Shown here: piece by piece, positions 1-9,753 of the stretch | How the letters are laid out: each line of letters opens with the position of its first letter | Numbering within the stretch: the first letter of the stretch is position 1 | DNA from: a virus | IMG/VR virus record: IMGVR_UViG_3300030329_005658 | Location: 1 to 64,000 of that record | Reading direction: 5' to 3' (one strand) | Length of the DNA stretch: 64,000 nt | Position numbers and translations under genes: made by a program | Notes under the pieces: generated by a model | What the model was told of the DNA's origin: nothing | Seen by the model: the letters and a program-made list of their open reading frames with translations, nothing else | The model's database searches: none

Positions 1-1524
1 CCTTCTTCCTTTGGCGAAGTCGCTCTTTTTGTAAGTGTTCCTGCTAATTCCGCTGGTACAGCACCAGATACATCGTATTTGCCAATTTTAAAAAAAGGAG
101 CCTCGTTTTCCACCTCAGACGGTAGAAACTTTATCTTAACAGAGCATGTTAATTTTAATGATCCAAAAAGCCAATTTGTCGCAACTGGTATTGATTCCGC
201 AACAGGCTTGAATACTTATTTTGCTGTGAAGGCTTACGGGCAAGTTAAATCAGGAGTCATAGAAAAAGAGGAAATTGATTTGACAAACGAAGGATTTGAA
301 AAATTCAAATTAATCCGAATTGGAGATTCAGACATTTCCGAAATTATTAGTGTTTTTGATTCTTCTGGTAACCAATATCACCAAGTAGACACCCTCTCCC
401 AGGAAGTGATATTTAAAGAGACAACAAATAAAAATGCCCATGTTGATGGTGTAAGGTCGATATTGAAGCCTTTTGTAACAACTAGGAGATTTACCCTAGA
501 GCAAGACGATACAGGCACATATTTACAATTTGGCTTTGGGAGCGAAGAGGAGGATTCTATTGCGGATGCTCTTGCTGAGCCGGCACAGGTGGCCCTAAAG
601 CTTCACGGCAAAAGGCAAATAACCACTTCTGGATTTGATCCTTCTAAGTTACTATCAACTGATAAGTTAGGAGTAGCACCATCAAATACGATATTGTCTG
701 TTTCTTATCGTACAAATTCAGGAGACAATACTAGCGCAGCAGCCAACGCTATAACTTCAGTTAACGGCTATGAGTTGGTGTTTCCAGACGAAAATTCCCT
801 ATTGTCATCTGAGGTACAATCAGTTAGAGCCTCCTTGGAATTAACCAACGAAGAGCCGGTTACTTCTGCTGGGGCCGATATTCCCGTTGACGAGCTAAAA
901 CAAAGAATAAAATCTCATTATGCTGCCCAGGGTAGAGCAGTAACTAAGCAAGATTATGAATCATTAGTATACAACATGCCGGCATCATTTGGGTCAATAA
1001 AGCGAGCCAATATCATTAACGATATGGTTAGAAATGATAGAAAAATTAAAATGTATGTTATTTCGGAAGATTCTGACAACAAGCTATCTTATACCTCTAG
1101 CGTCACTAAGAATAATATTAAAAATTGGCTCAAGCATTATAAAAGCCTGAATGATGTGGTCGAAATTCATGATGCTAAGATCATTAACTTTAGTGTTGAT
1201 TTCAAAGTCATGACTGATAGAAGATTCAATAGCGATGAAGTGCTGTTTGATTGTATAGAGGAGCTAAAATCTTATTTTGACCAAAAGTTGTATATTGGTG
1301 AACCACTATATATAACACGAATATATGATCAACTTAATAATGTTGATGGGGTTGTTGATGTTAAGAGGGTTACGATTAACAATAAAGTCAATGGGGTGTA
1401 TTCCATTCTTCCATTTAATTTTAATCATGCTCTATCAAGTGATGGAACCTACTACAAGGTTCCAAAAAATGTAATATTAGAATTAAAGTTTTCTGATTTA
1501 GATATACAAGGGATTGCAATTTAA
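1..1524 (+). CDS. gp6: Baseplate wedge subunit, T4 gp6-like (5' end missing)
   Basis: The reading frame is open from base 1, so the gene starts upstream of this window; a TTG at 79 is not needed as a start. The visible 507 codons look like the baseplate J/gp6 family: an N-terminal beta-rich region, then the typical helix-containing stretch near 925-1010 (RAVTKQDYESLVYNMP followed by FGSIKRANI), and a C-terminal region ending in a short beta domain. In T4, gp6 dimers join the wedges into the inner ring of the baseplate around the hub. The following gene starts 1 base after the stop codon. Family assignment is from motif recognition, not an alignment. Confidence 0.8.
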   Translation, partial: PSSFGEVALFVSVPANSAGTAPDTSYLPILKKGASFSTSDGRNFILTEHVNFNDPKSQFVATGIDSATGLNTYFAVKAYGQVKSGVIEKEEIDLTNEGFEKFKLIRIGDSDISEIISVFDSSGNQYHQVDTLSQEVIFKETTNKNAHVDGVRSILKPFVTTRRFTLEQDDTGTYLQFGFGSEEEDSIADALAEPAQVALKLHGKRQITTSGFDPSKLLSTDKLGVAPSNTILSVSYRTNSGDNTSAAANAITSVNGYELVFPDENSLLSSEVQSVRASLELTNEEPVTSAGADIPVDELKQRIKSHYAAQGRAVTKQDYESLVYNMPASFGSIKRANIINDMVRNDRKIKMYVISEDSDNKLSYTSSVTKNNIKNWLKHYKSLNDVVEIHDAKIINFSVDFKVMTDRRFNSDEVLFDCIEELKSYFDQKLYIGEPLYITRIYDQLNNVDGVVDVKRVTINNKVNGVYSILPFNFNHALSSDGTYYKVPKNVILELKFSDLDIQGIAI

Positions 1525-1525
1525 A

Positions 1526-3070
1526 ATGGCTATTAAAAAATACTTTTCAACCGCCGATAACACAATTACCAATGCTTTTCAAGAAGGGATGGTGACAAGG
1601 GGAACAGGCTCTAATATGGGCCAAGGAGACATATTAGAGGTTTTTTCAATTTATGGACAATCAGGCCTTACACCAAAAACATCAGAGTTATCACGAATTT
1701 TAATTCAGTTTCCAACCACGACAATGGCCACGGATAGAGCAAACGGCACAATCCCAGCTTCAGGCAGTGTAAGTTTTTATTTAAATCTTTATAATGCCGA
1801 ACATAGACAGACTACACCTCGATCGTATACGCTAACCGTTAATGCCATATCTTCTTCTTGGGAAGAGGGGTATGGAGTTGACATGCAAACATACGAGGAC
1901 TTGACATATGACAGGATCGGTTCTAACTGGATTCAGGCAAGAGCTTCCGCTTCAGTTTCAGATGACGGTAAGTGGGCCTCAGAGGGCGGAGATATTTATA
2001 CAGACACAAGCTCCTCTTTTGAGCAAAGTTTCGACACAGGGCTTGAAAATATCTCACTTGATATAACAACCCTGGTAGAGCAGTGGATTAATAGCGGAGG
2101 CAATGTTCTTGGCTCAAAAAGCAACTATGGGCTCCTTATTAAGCTGTCTTCTTCTTATGAGGCATCAAGCTCCGCAAACCCCACGGGGGCTCAAATTTCA
2201 TATTATACAAAAAAGTTTTTTAGCCGATCTTCAGAGTTTTTCTTGAAGCGGCCGACAATAGAAGCAAGATGGGATTCTTCAGAAAGAGACAACAGGGGTA
2301 ACTTTTATTATAGTAGCTCCTTAGCGCCAGCCGAAGATAATCTTAATTCTTTATATATGTACAATTATATACGCGGAAACCTTCAAGATATCGCAGGCCA
2401 AAGCACCTCATTGCCGACGTTAAAACTATATTACTCTTCTGGGTCTGTTCCTGAAGGATCGGCAAGGGGTTTTCTAAATTCCTCAAATACAGCAGTGACC
2501 AGCTTGGAAGCCTCTAGGCAATCCAAGGGTGTATATAAGGCTACACTAGCCGCAACTAGTAGCATAACAACAACCACATATCCGTATTTGGTTGATGTGT
2601 GGACAACTGGAGGAGTTGAGGTACATACTGGCTCTGCCATTTCTCCAAAGAAGTTTTCCTTTTCCAATGCCAACCCAGACAAGAGATATGTGGTTTCTGT
2701 TCCCAACATGAAGCAAAAATATTACAAATCCCAAACTGAGCGATTTAGGCTTTTTGTTAGAGAGAAGAATTGGTCACCAAATATTTACACCAAGGCTGTT
2801 TCGTCACCAGAAAACATTTTAATTCAAAGTGCTTCGTACAAGCTGATAAGAACAGCGGATGACCAAATAGTAATTAACTATGGAACGGCTTCCACCAAGC
2901 ATACCATGATGTCTTATGACGTAAGCGGCAACTACTTTGATTTGGATATGAGCATGTTGGAGCCCGGCTATATATACGGGTTAAAATTTTCTTTTTATGA
3001 AGACGCAATTTCGTCCTTCATAGAGCAGCCATATATATTCAAATTTAGAGTAGAAGAAGATGAGTCTTAA
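1526..3070 (+). CDS. Baseplate/tail-associated protein with DNRLRE-like domain
   Basis: Predicted 514 residues. The frame is open from a TTG at 1514, but ATG 1526 (MAIKKYFSTADNT) is the more natural start. Residues about 15-250 have the look of a DNRLRE-type beta-sandwich: an early strand with ILIQFP, a tryptophan-glutamate pair in SSSWEEGYG, then ISLDITTLVEQWINSG and NYGLLIKLS, which is the usual 'DvT..v..W..g...N.Gl.l' pattern of that family. Such domains often occur in secreted or virion adhesins. The rest is beta-rich and unrecognised. It overlaps the next gene by 11 bases and lies between gp6 and the giant LamG protein, which points to a baseplate-attached structural role. The function is inferred. 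Confidence 0.6.
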   Translation: MAIKKYFSTADNTITNAFQEGMVTRGTGSNMGQGDILEVFSIYGQSGLTPKTSELSRILIQFPTTTMATDRANGTIPASGSVSFYLNLYNAEHRQTTPRSYTLTVNAISSSWEEGYGVDMQTYEDLTYDRIGSNWIQARASASVSDDGKWASEGGDIYTDTSSSFEQSFDTGLENISLDITTLVEQWINSGGNVLGSKSNYGLLIKLSSSYEASSSANPTGAQISYYTKKFFSRSSEFFLKRPTIEARWDSSERDNRGNFYYSSSLAPAEDNLNSLYMYNYIRGNLQDIAGQSTSLPTLKLYYSSGSVPEGSARGFLNSSNTAVTSLEASRQSKGVYKATLAATSSITTTTYPYLVDVWTTGGVEVHTGSAISPKKFSFSNANPDKRYVVSVPNMKQKYYKSQTERFRLFVREKNWSPNIYTKAVSSPENILIQSASYKLIRTADDQIVINYGTASTKHTMMSYDVSGNYFDLDMSMLEPGYIYGLKFSFYEDAISSFIEQPYIFKFRVEEDES

Positions 3071-6000
3071 AGATTATTTTTATAATAAACAAACTGCCGC
3101 AGCAAGCGCAACTTCAGCCAGCGCCGATGTAGAATCAAAAGATTTTATTGTTACCAAATTAGTAAACAATAAAACGTTTACACCGCATTTGGATTTTGCC
3201 TCTGCGTCTAATTTCGCTAAGTTTGGTTCAGCTTATGAGTATTACACTAGAGCCATTGAGCGGATTTATAATGATTATCCATATGACGGGTCAGAAAAAG
3301 AAAAATTAGAATTTGAAATTTCTTCTTCTTATCTTGATGAGTACATTTTTAACAAACGGTATCCCAAAACGACAGGATACATTAATATGTCTCATGACAC
3401 ATGGGGCACGGCAGCATCAATAACTGATGGGTACGGCATACCGAATAGCGCAGCAGACTATGAGTATATATTTGTTAAAGGTGGAGTCCATACCAGGGCT
3501 GATTTGGTTGACACCTCTTTAAAGACTGTTTTCAAAAATTCCCCAATAATTTATGATTCTGCGAAAGACAGAACCACCACTTTCGTTCTTGATATGCCTA
3601 CTGGATTCAGTGTCGAGTTTTGGCTTAAAAAGGATGCTTTTAGCCTTGCTAAAACCAAAAAGGAAGTAATCCTTGATCTTTGGAACGGGGAACTGTCCTC
3701 TTCGGCAAACTATGGAAGATTTACGCTTGAGCTATCTGGAACTGCGAATGGCCAAGATGTTTTTAGAGCCACTCTTTATTCGGGCTCTACCGGCTTTTTT
3801 TCGCAACCAATTGGAACCTCGACCATTACCACTGGTTCCCTCTCAAGTTGGGCGCATTATGCCTTTACGGCCGTTTCTGGGGCTTCTGGTATCACATCTC
3901 GCCTGTACAAAAATGGGGATCTAAACGAAAATAAGACGCTTGGGTCTGCTGGAATGGGAGCAATAGGGGGCCTAATTAACGGTTATATCGGCGCCCTACA
4001 GACAAACCCGTCGGGATCATCAGCAGCCAAATATGCCGGTAAATTAAGCGCCAGTTTGGACGATTTTAGATTCTGGAAGACCCGAAGAACATCAGAGCAA
4101 ATATATAATAATTGGTATAGACCTGTTGGGGGTGGAACCAATTCAGACGAAGCAAATACCAAATTGGGATTATACTTTAAATTCAATGAAGGTATTGTGG
4201 GGAATACGACCACGGACTCAATAATATTAGATTATTCAGGCAGAATTGCCAATGGCGCTTGGACAGGCTACACGGCCGGTGCTAGAAACACAGGCTCTGC
4301 TTTTATATCTTCAAGCTTGGTAGCAAGAGAGGCAGAAGACCCAATCATATACAGTGGCCACTCTAGAGTCCAAAGTTTATTGACAGAGTTACAAACATCA
4401 GGAAGTCATTGGGATATACAGAATCCAACTCTCCTCTATAACACGATACCGCACTGGATTAGGAACGAAGACGAGAGTACTAATGAAAATGTAAAATATT
4501 TGTTTCAAATTATGTCAAGTTATTTTGACACTTTGTATTCTCAAATTTCTGTTTTGCCACATATTAAAAATATACAATATATAACACCTGAGTACAAGCC
4601 AAAGCCTTTTGCTGATAGGTTGATTGAGGACCGAGGGCTCCTCGTTCCAAACCTATTTGTTAATTCTGATATCTTAGAAAAATACGGAAGCAGAGATTCG
4701 AATAAGATTCTATTTGAAGATGATATTAATAATATTAAAAACTTTGTTTATACTAACATTTATAACAATCTTAGCTTCATATTGAAAACGAAAGGCACCG
4801 AGCGGTCAATCAGAAACATGCTAAGGTGTTTTGGGATTGATGATGAGATAGTCAAGTTAAACATTTACACGGATGGCGGCACTCATTACTTATCAGATAA
4901 AAGAAAGCACACGGCTCATAGAAAAAGATTTATAAATTTCAATAACTCTAATACTTTCGAAAGCACAATTTACCAAACATCGTCTGCTAATACCTCTTAT
5001 ACTTTTGTAACAGGATCGGGAGCAAGCAAGTTAGAAAAGTATTCAGCTATGACTTCCGAAATAACAATTAAGGTACCAGTTAAAATCCCTGAGGATCGGA
5101 AGCAGTTTTTTAATACTCCGTTCTTGTCGTCATCAATATTTGGTATGCATGAGCCACTCAATTCAGCAAATTACAATAACTACGCTTGGAAAACAAATGA
5201 AATAGCTAATTTTCAAGTTTATTTGGTTCGCGATAAACAGGAATCAACAAATGCCAAGTTTGTGCTGAAAACGCAAGACGAGACAACCTATTTGACGACT
5301 GGCTTTTATTCTGAAGTGTACGATAACGACTTGTGGACTTTGGCGGTTAGAGTAAAGCCTGATGCTTATCCATTTGCCGGGGGGCACCTGGAAACAACAA
5401 ACCCAACATATACTTTAGAATTTTATGGTGTAACACACGCTTTCGAAAATGTAGAAAGTGAATTTTTGCTAACGGCTTCTTTGTCATATGATAGTGGCTC
5501 CTCTTTCTTGTCAAACGCAAAAAGGTTTTATGTGGGGGCCCATAAGCAAAATTTCACCGGCTCAACATTACAAAAAACAGATTTGAAAATTGGAACGTTT
5601 AGACACTATATGGACTATCTTGAGACGGATACTATAAAAAATCATAATTTAGATATAACAAATTACGCTCACGGAAAAGGACTCCAGGCGACCACAGCTT
5701 TTAATAGCCAGTTGGGAGGTGTGCTTGTTCCTTCTGCTGACACAATAGTGATAAATTGGGACTTCGATACAGTAACTGGCTCTAATGCTGCCGGAGGTTA
5801 TACAGTTGACGATATCTCCAGTGGCTCCTCCACAGAAACTTATGGCTGGATTGACGGTATTATAAACACCGAACACAAAGCTGCTGGCTCTTCATTCCCA
5901 GCATCATCAACTTCATTTGCCTCTAAGGAGTCAACCTTTATCAGCAAAAAGGAATTGCCCGAAATTTCTTATACCGCAGATAATGTTCACATAGCAGATG

Positions 6001-9000
6001 AAAAGAGAAAATTCTTTATTGAGGATGAGGATCTTAGTGATAACTTCTTTGTACTTGAGAAGAGTATGAATCAGGTTGTATCTGAGGAAATGCTTAACAC
6101 TTTCTCTTCTATAGCTGAGTTTAATTCACTGGTTGGTAAGGCGACTGATAGATATCGAATGCAGTACAAGCAATTGGATTTTTATAGGCAAATGTTTTTC
6201 CAAAGAAACACTGGTGACCTGGATATAGAAAGGTTTACTGAGTATTACAAGTGGATTGATACTTCCATCTCCTTTATGGTCAACCAATTATTCCCAATAT
6301 CCGTAAGACACTCAGAAGGCATCATGGATGTGGTCGAAAGCCACATACTTGAAAGGAACAAATACCAAAATAAATTCCCATTGCTTACAACATATACTGC
6401 AACAGAAAATGCAATAAAGGGCCGTAAGGAATTAAATTACAATTGGAAACATGGCCATGCCCCAATAGACAAGACAGAGAACGACAACTGTTTGTGGCAG
6501 AAAGAAAGAGCGCAAAGGCCCGACATAGTTGAACGCGAGACTATAAGAAAGGCGATTATCAATGAGAACGATGCAAAATCTTCTATATTGGGTAAAGCCG
6601 ATGGAACCTCATATAAGAGCAACCTCTATCATGACAGGAGACTGGCCCAGACCATAGATTTAAAGAAAAATATTGTTAGAACAATACATGGTGGAATTAA
6701 CTATCCTGAAAACAAAGATAGGGAATTTGTTCACAATGCTGTTATGCGCCATGGCCCCAAGACTTCTATCGGGGTTCCAAAAAACGTCTTGATTGTTGGC
6801 GAAGGCCCTGGTCAAGGAATAAACCAACAGCAAGTGTGTAATGATACGATTGACCCCAATTTACTTACTAAGATACACGTACAAGCAACAGTCGGCCGCT
6901 TTGCCGCCGGCGGTGTGGTTCCGTCAGCATCTTCGGACGCAGATATTTACGCGTATAGAAATGATGAATCTAAGATTCCTATGAATATCATTTCGGCTTC
7001 CGTGACTACCGGATACAATGCCAGAGTTTCATCGAGCTATAGTGATGTAATCTTTACTAACATTCACTCAGATACGACTTATTTTGAGAATGATATCCCA
7101 ATGCAGGGGCCATTCGCAGAGGGGTGGGTTGGCGGACACCAGTCTAGACATGTTGAGATTAACAAATATGATGCCTCATTGATAGATGATTTCACCGGTG
7201 TTGTTCCCAAAAACAATGTTGATAATCAATATACGAGACCAGAGGCCTGGCGCCTCTTGTTGGGAGACAAGCACTCTTCCGATGGCGCATTCGCATTTAG
7301 TGGGTTTGATTACGGTGGTCCGTACCCAGATCCCACTCGAAAGGGAGCAACTTATTATCGTGGGGAAAGAGCAAAGCGACCAGTTAACATTGAGAATATC
7401 AAGACCACTACTGGTAGCAAAAGGCATGGAAATTACATGGAAAACTTCGAAGTAATTTCTGCTGCTGGTCGCAGAGAGAACAATCTTTATCTCAGGAACA
7501 ACACCAATCAGTCACTTTATATTCCAACCTCGATCGGATCAGAATTACCCAGCACAACGCACCCAATGAGCTTAGTTGGCAAAGAGCCATTTTCTGAAGG
7601 AAACGTCTTCGGCTCGCACAAGAATAACCGTCAACCTAACGGCCAATGCTATAATTTGGCCTATGGGCAGGGAATATATTTGAATGATACATTTATGTCT
7701 GATACTTTATTTTCTGGGTATACTAATGGCAACGGGTTTGCTTTTAGTCTGTGGCTGAAGATACCAGATGGAGAAATACCACAATCTGGTATACAATATT
7801 TATTGTATGCAAAAGATAACAGTGGCAATGTTGTTGTAACTATCTTGTTAGGGAACAACTTCAGTAAATTCACATTTACTTGTAGATATTCAGATGGCAC
7901 TTCCACCAATAAAACATTCACAGCTTCAGATGGTGGCGAGTGGAAACATTATGTATTTACTTTTGATGGTGTAACTGCTTATAATGGAGGTTCTCAAACC
8001 GCTGATAATTTAAAGTTGTATATTAATGGAGTGAGTCAACCTGCTTTAAGTACAGGTAGCAGTGTTGGGGCCGACAAGGCAGCGTCAGATTTGAGAGTTA
8101 TACAAGATATAACTCGAATCGGAGATACAGATATAAAATTGTATTTAGATGATATAGCAGTTTGGGATTCTTATTTTACGGAAGCCAATGTGTCGGAATT
8201 GTATAATAGTGGCTGTTATTCCAATTTATCAACCCACTCAAAGGCAGCAGATTATTTAGTAAGCTGGTGGCCTATTAAGGACTGGGGAGTTGGTTCCACA
8301 GACACTACTGGTTCTATTAAGGAGTTTGATAACAGAAATACTTTAACAGTAGCTACTCCAGCAAGTGCCTCTTTTGTTAGCGGAGGTGCCCCAACAATAA
8401 GTCGCCAATCATCTTTAGATGTCGTAATTGCTGTTCCTGACGACCTCCTTAACGGGTCTAAGAATCGTACGATTATTACATCACGATTTTCGGCACCCGG
8501 AGGAATTGAAGTCCAAAGCAAGGGATATCTTGATGCTTATTCGCACGAATATTCAGTTCACAACTCTCTTGCGTATAGAAATATGACGGTTAGGGGCTCT
8601 GGTTCTGGCGAGAGCGGAACGATTAGATCATCTGACGTCCATGAAAATCGCTTTGGGCTAAGAACACACCTCTCTCGCCACTCCGGTAAGTTTGGCAGTG
8701 ATTCTGTCATCGGGTCGGTAACTGAAGCAAACTATGTCACCATCCCTTCTTACCACAAAATTCAAAGAAATATAGCAAGAAAACCAGATTCAAACACTGA
8801 GAAGTCTTCTCCAATTTTTAATGAAGACCACAACAACGCATTTTTTCAAAGCCCAATACCGCAAAGTGAATTCCAATATTCATGGCTCACAGCCTCCATT
8901 GGTAACAACTACAGTATACACAGTGGAAAACAAAGGGTTTATGGTTATGCTCCAAGGAACGGAGAGGTTATTGATGGTCCGTCAAGCGCCGCCTTTGCTA

Positions 9001-9752
9001 ATTTCAATGGCATTGATAGTTATATAAATATTGGAAATGCTGCTCGATGGCAAGCGTTGGTGGGAACAGGAAACAGCAACAACGCGTTTACTGTGTCCGC
9101 GTGGATTAAGCTTAGGGATTATCAAAAATTTTCAAGCATTATTAGCTTTGGTGATGATATGATTCTTTATGTGGATATCGTCGGCAGGCTTGTTTTTCGT
9201 GTTGGTAATGGATGGGATTCTGGTGGTTTTGTTTTTTGGGTTACTGATCCTGAGCTTATACCAAAGTCTCTTTGGACTCATGTATCTATAACATATAATT
9301 ATTCGTCCACTGGCAATAACCCAGTGTTGTATATCAATGGAGAGGCACAAACTGTGTATGAAATCGATGGCCCACCAGCCGGTAGTTTCACCGGGGTTAA
9401 TACCGAAGATTCACATATTGGTAAATGGTCATCATCGTATTTTAATGGATTTATTAGCAATGTTGCTATTTGGAGTAATGCGCTGTCAGCCGCACAAGTT
9501 TTAAGAATTTATAATGCTGGTATCTCTCCTACGGAGGTTTTAGCGAACCCGACGAATTTAGCAGCGTTTTATGAAATAACAAAAAGGACGCTTGGGCACA
9601 TTCAGGGAGATACAGCCTCGCAGATTAATGATAGATCTGGGAACAGTTATAATTCTACTGCTACTAATAATATATCATTAGTGGAGGAGAACCCGAATTC
9701 TCCTGTGGAGGCTTTGGTTTTCCCGTCAGCGTCAGAGATTTTTGGAGTATAA
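3060..9752 (+). CDS. Giant virion protein (2230 aa) with three LamG-type lectin domains
   Basis: Three separate concanavalin A/LamG-like domains can be read: residues about 181-358 (starts GFSVEFWLKKDAF, ends in the typical LDDFRFWKTRRTSEQIYNNW), about 1558-1718 (GFAFSLWLKI ... YLDDIAVWDSYFTEANVSELYNSG) and about 2008-2155 (AFTVSAWIKL ... GFISNVAIWSNALSAAQ). These jelly-roll domains usually bind glycans or mediate protein contacts on virions. The long middle part (about 450-1500) is T4-baseplate-like in position but not recognised. Start ATG 3060 overlaps the upstream stop. Its place after gp6 suggests a baseplate-rim or fibre-anchoring adhesin, possibly the main receptor-contact protein. No enzymatic motif is seen. 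Confidence 0.7.
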   Translation: MSLKDYFYNKQTAAASATSASADVESKDFIVTKLVNNKTFTPHLDFASASNFAKFGSAYEYYTRAIERIYNDYPYDGSEKEKLEFEISSSYLDEYIFNKRYPKTTGYINMSHDTWGTAASITDGYGIPNSAADYEYIFVKGGVHTRADLVDTSLKTVFKNSPIIYDSAKDRTTTFVLDMPTGFSVEFWLKKDAFSLAKTKKEVILDLWNGELSSSANYGRFTLELSGTANGQDVFRATLYSGSTGFFSQPIGTSTITTGSLSSWAHYAFTAVSGASGITSRLYKNGDLNENKTLGSAGMGAIGGLINGYIGALQTNPSGSSAAKYAGKLSASLDDFRFWKTRRTSEQIYNNWYRPVGGGTNSDEANTKLGLYFKFNEGIVGNTTTDSIILDYSGRIANGAWTGYTAGARNTGSAFISSSLVAREAEDPIIYSGHSRVQSLLTELQTSGSHWDIQNPTLLYNTIPHWIRNEDESTNENVKYLFQIMSSYFDTLYSQISVLPHIKNIQYITPEYKPKPFADRLIEDRGLLVPNLFVNSDILEKYGSRDSNKILFEDDINNIKNFVYTNIYNNLSFILKTKGTERSIRNMLRCFGIDDEIVKLNIYTDGGTHYLSDKRKHTAHRKRFINFNNSNTFESTIYQTSSANTSYTFVTGSGASKLEKYSAMTSEITIKVPVKIPEDRKQFFNTPFLSSSIFGMHEPLNSANYNNYAWKTNEIANFQVYLVRDKQESTNAKFVLKTQDETTYLTTGFYSEVYDNDLWTLAVRVKPDAYPFAGGHLETTNPTYTLEFYGVTHAFENVESEFLLTASLSYDSGSSFLSNAKRFYVGAHKQNFTGSTLQKTDLKIGTFRHYMDYLETDTIKNHNLDITNYAHGKGLQATTAFNSQLGGVLVPSADTIVINWDFDTVTGSNAAGGYTVDDISSGSSTETYGWIDGIINTEHKAAGSSFPASSTSFASKESTFISKKELPEISYTADNVHIADEKRKFFIEDEDLSDNFFVLEKSMNQVVSEEMLNTFSSIAEFNSLVGKATDRYRMQYKQLDFYRQMFFQRNTGDLDIERFTEYYKWIDTSISFMVNQLFPISVRHSEGIMDVVESHILERNKYQNKFPLLTTYTATENAIKGRKELNYNWKHGHAPIDKTENDNCLWQKERAQRPDIVERETIRKAIINENDAKSSILGKADGTSYKSNLYHDRRLAQTIDLKKNIVRTIHGGINYPENKDREFVHNAVMRHGPKTSIGVPKNVLIVGEGPGQGINQQQVCNDTIDPNLLTKIHVQATVGRFAAGGVVPSASSDADIYAYRNDESKIPMNIISASVTTGYNARVSSSYSDVIFTNIHSDTTYFENDIPMQGPFAEGWVGGHQSRHVEINKYDASLIDDFTGVVPKNNVDNQYTRPEAWRLLLGDKHSSDGAFAFSGFDYGGPYPDPTRKGATYYRGERAKRPVNIENIKTTTGSKRHGNYMENFEVISAAGRRENNLYLRNNTNQSLYIPTSIGSELPSTTHPMSLVGKEPFSEGNVFGSHKNNRQPNGQCYNLAYGQGIYLNDTFMSDTLFSGYTNGNGFAFSLWLKIPDGEIPQSGIQYLLYAKDNSGNVVVTILLGNNFSKFTFTCRYSDGTSTNKTFTASDGGEWKHYVFTFDGVTAYNGGSQTADNLKLYINGVSQPALSTGSSVGADKAASDLRVIQDITRIGDTDIKLYLDDIAVWDSYFTEANVSELYNSGCYSNLSTHSKAADYLVSWWPIKDWGVGSTDTTGSIKEFDNRNTLTVATPASASFVSGGAPTISRQSSLDVVIAVPDDLLNGSKNRTIITSRFSAPGGIEVQSKGYLDAYSHEYSVHNSLAYRNMTVRGSGSGESGTIRSSDVHENRFGLRTHLSRHSGKFGSDSVIGSVTEANYVTIPSYHKIQRNIARKPDSNTEKSSPIFNEDHNNAFFQSPIPQSEFQYSWLTASIGNNYSIHSGKQRVYGYAPRNGEVIDGPSSAAFANFNGIDSYINIGNAARWQALVGTGNSNNAFTVSAWIKLRDYQKFSSIISFGDDMILYVDIVGRLVFRVGNGWDSGGFVFWVTDPELIPKSLWTHVSITYNYSSTGNNPVLYINGEAQTVYEIDGPPAGSFTGVNTEDSHIGKWSSSYFNGFISNVAIWSNALSAAQVLRIYNAGISPTEVLANPTNLAAFYEITKRTLGHIQGDTASQINDRSGNSYNSTATNNISLVEENPNSPVEALVFPSASEIFGV

Positions 9753-9753
9753 A

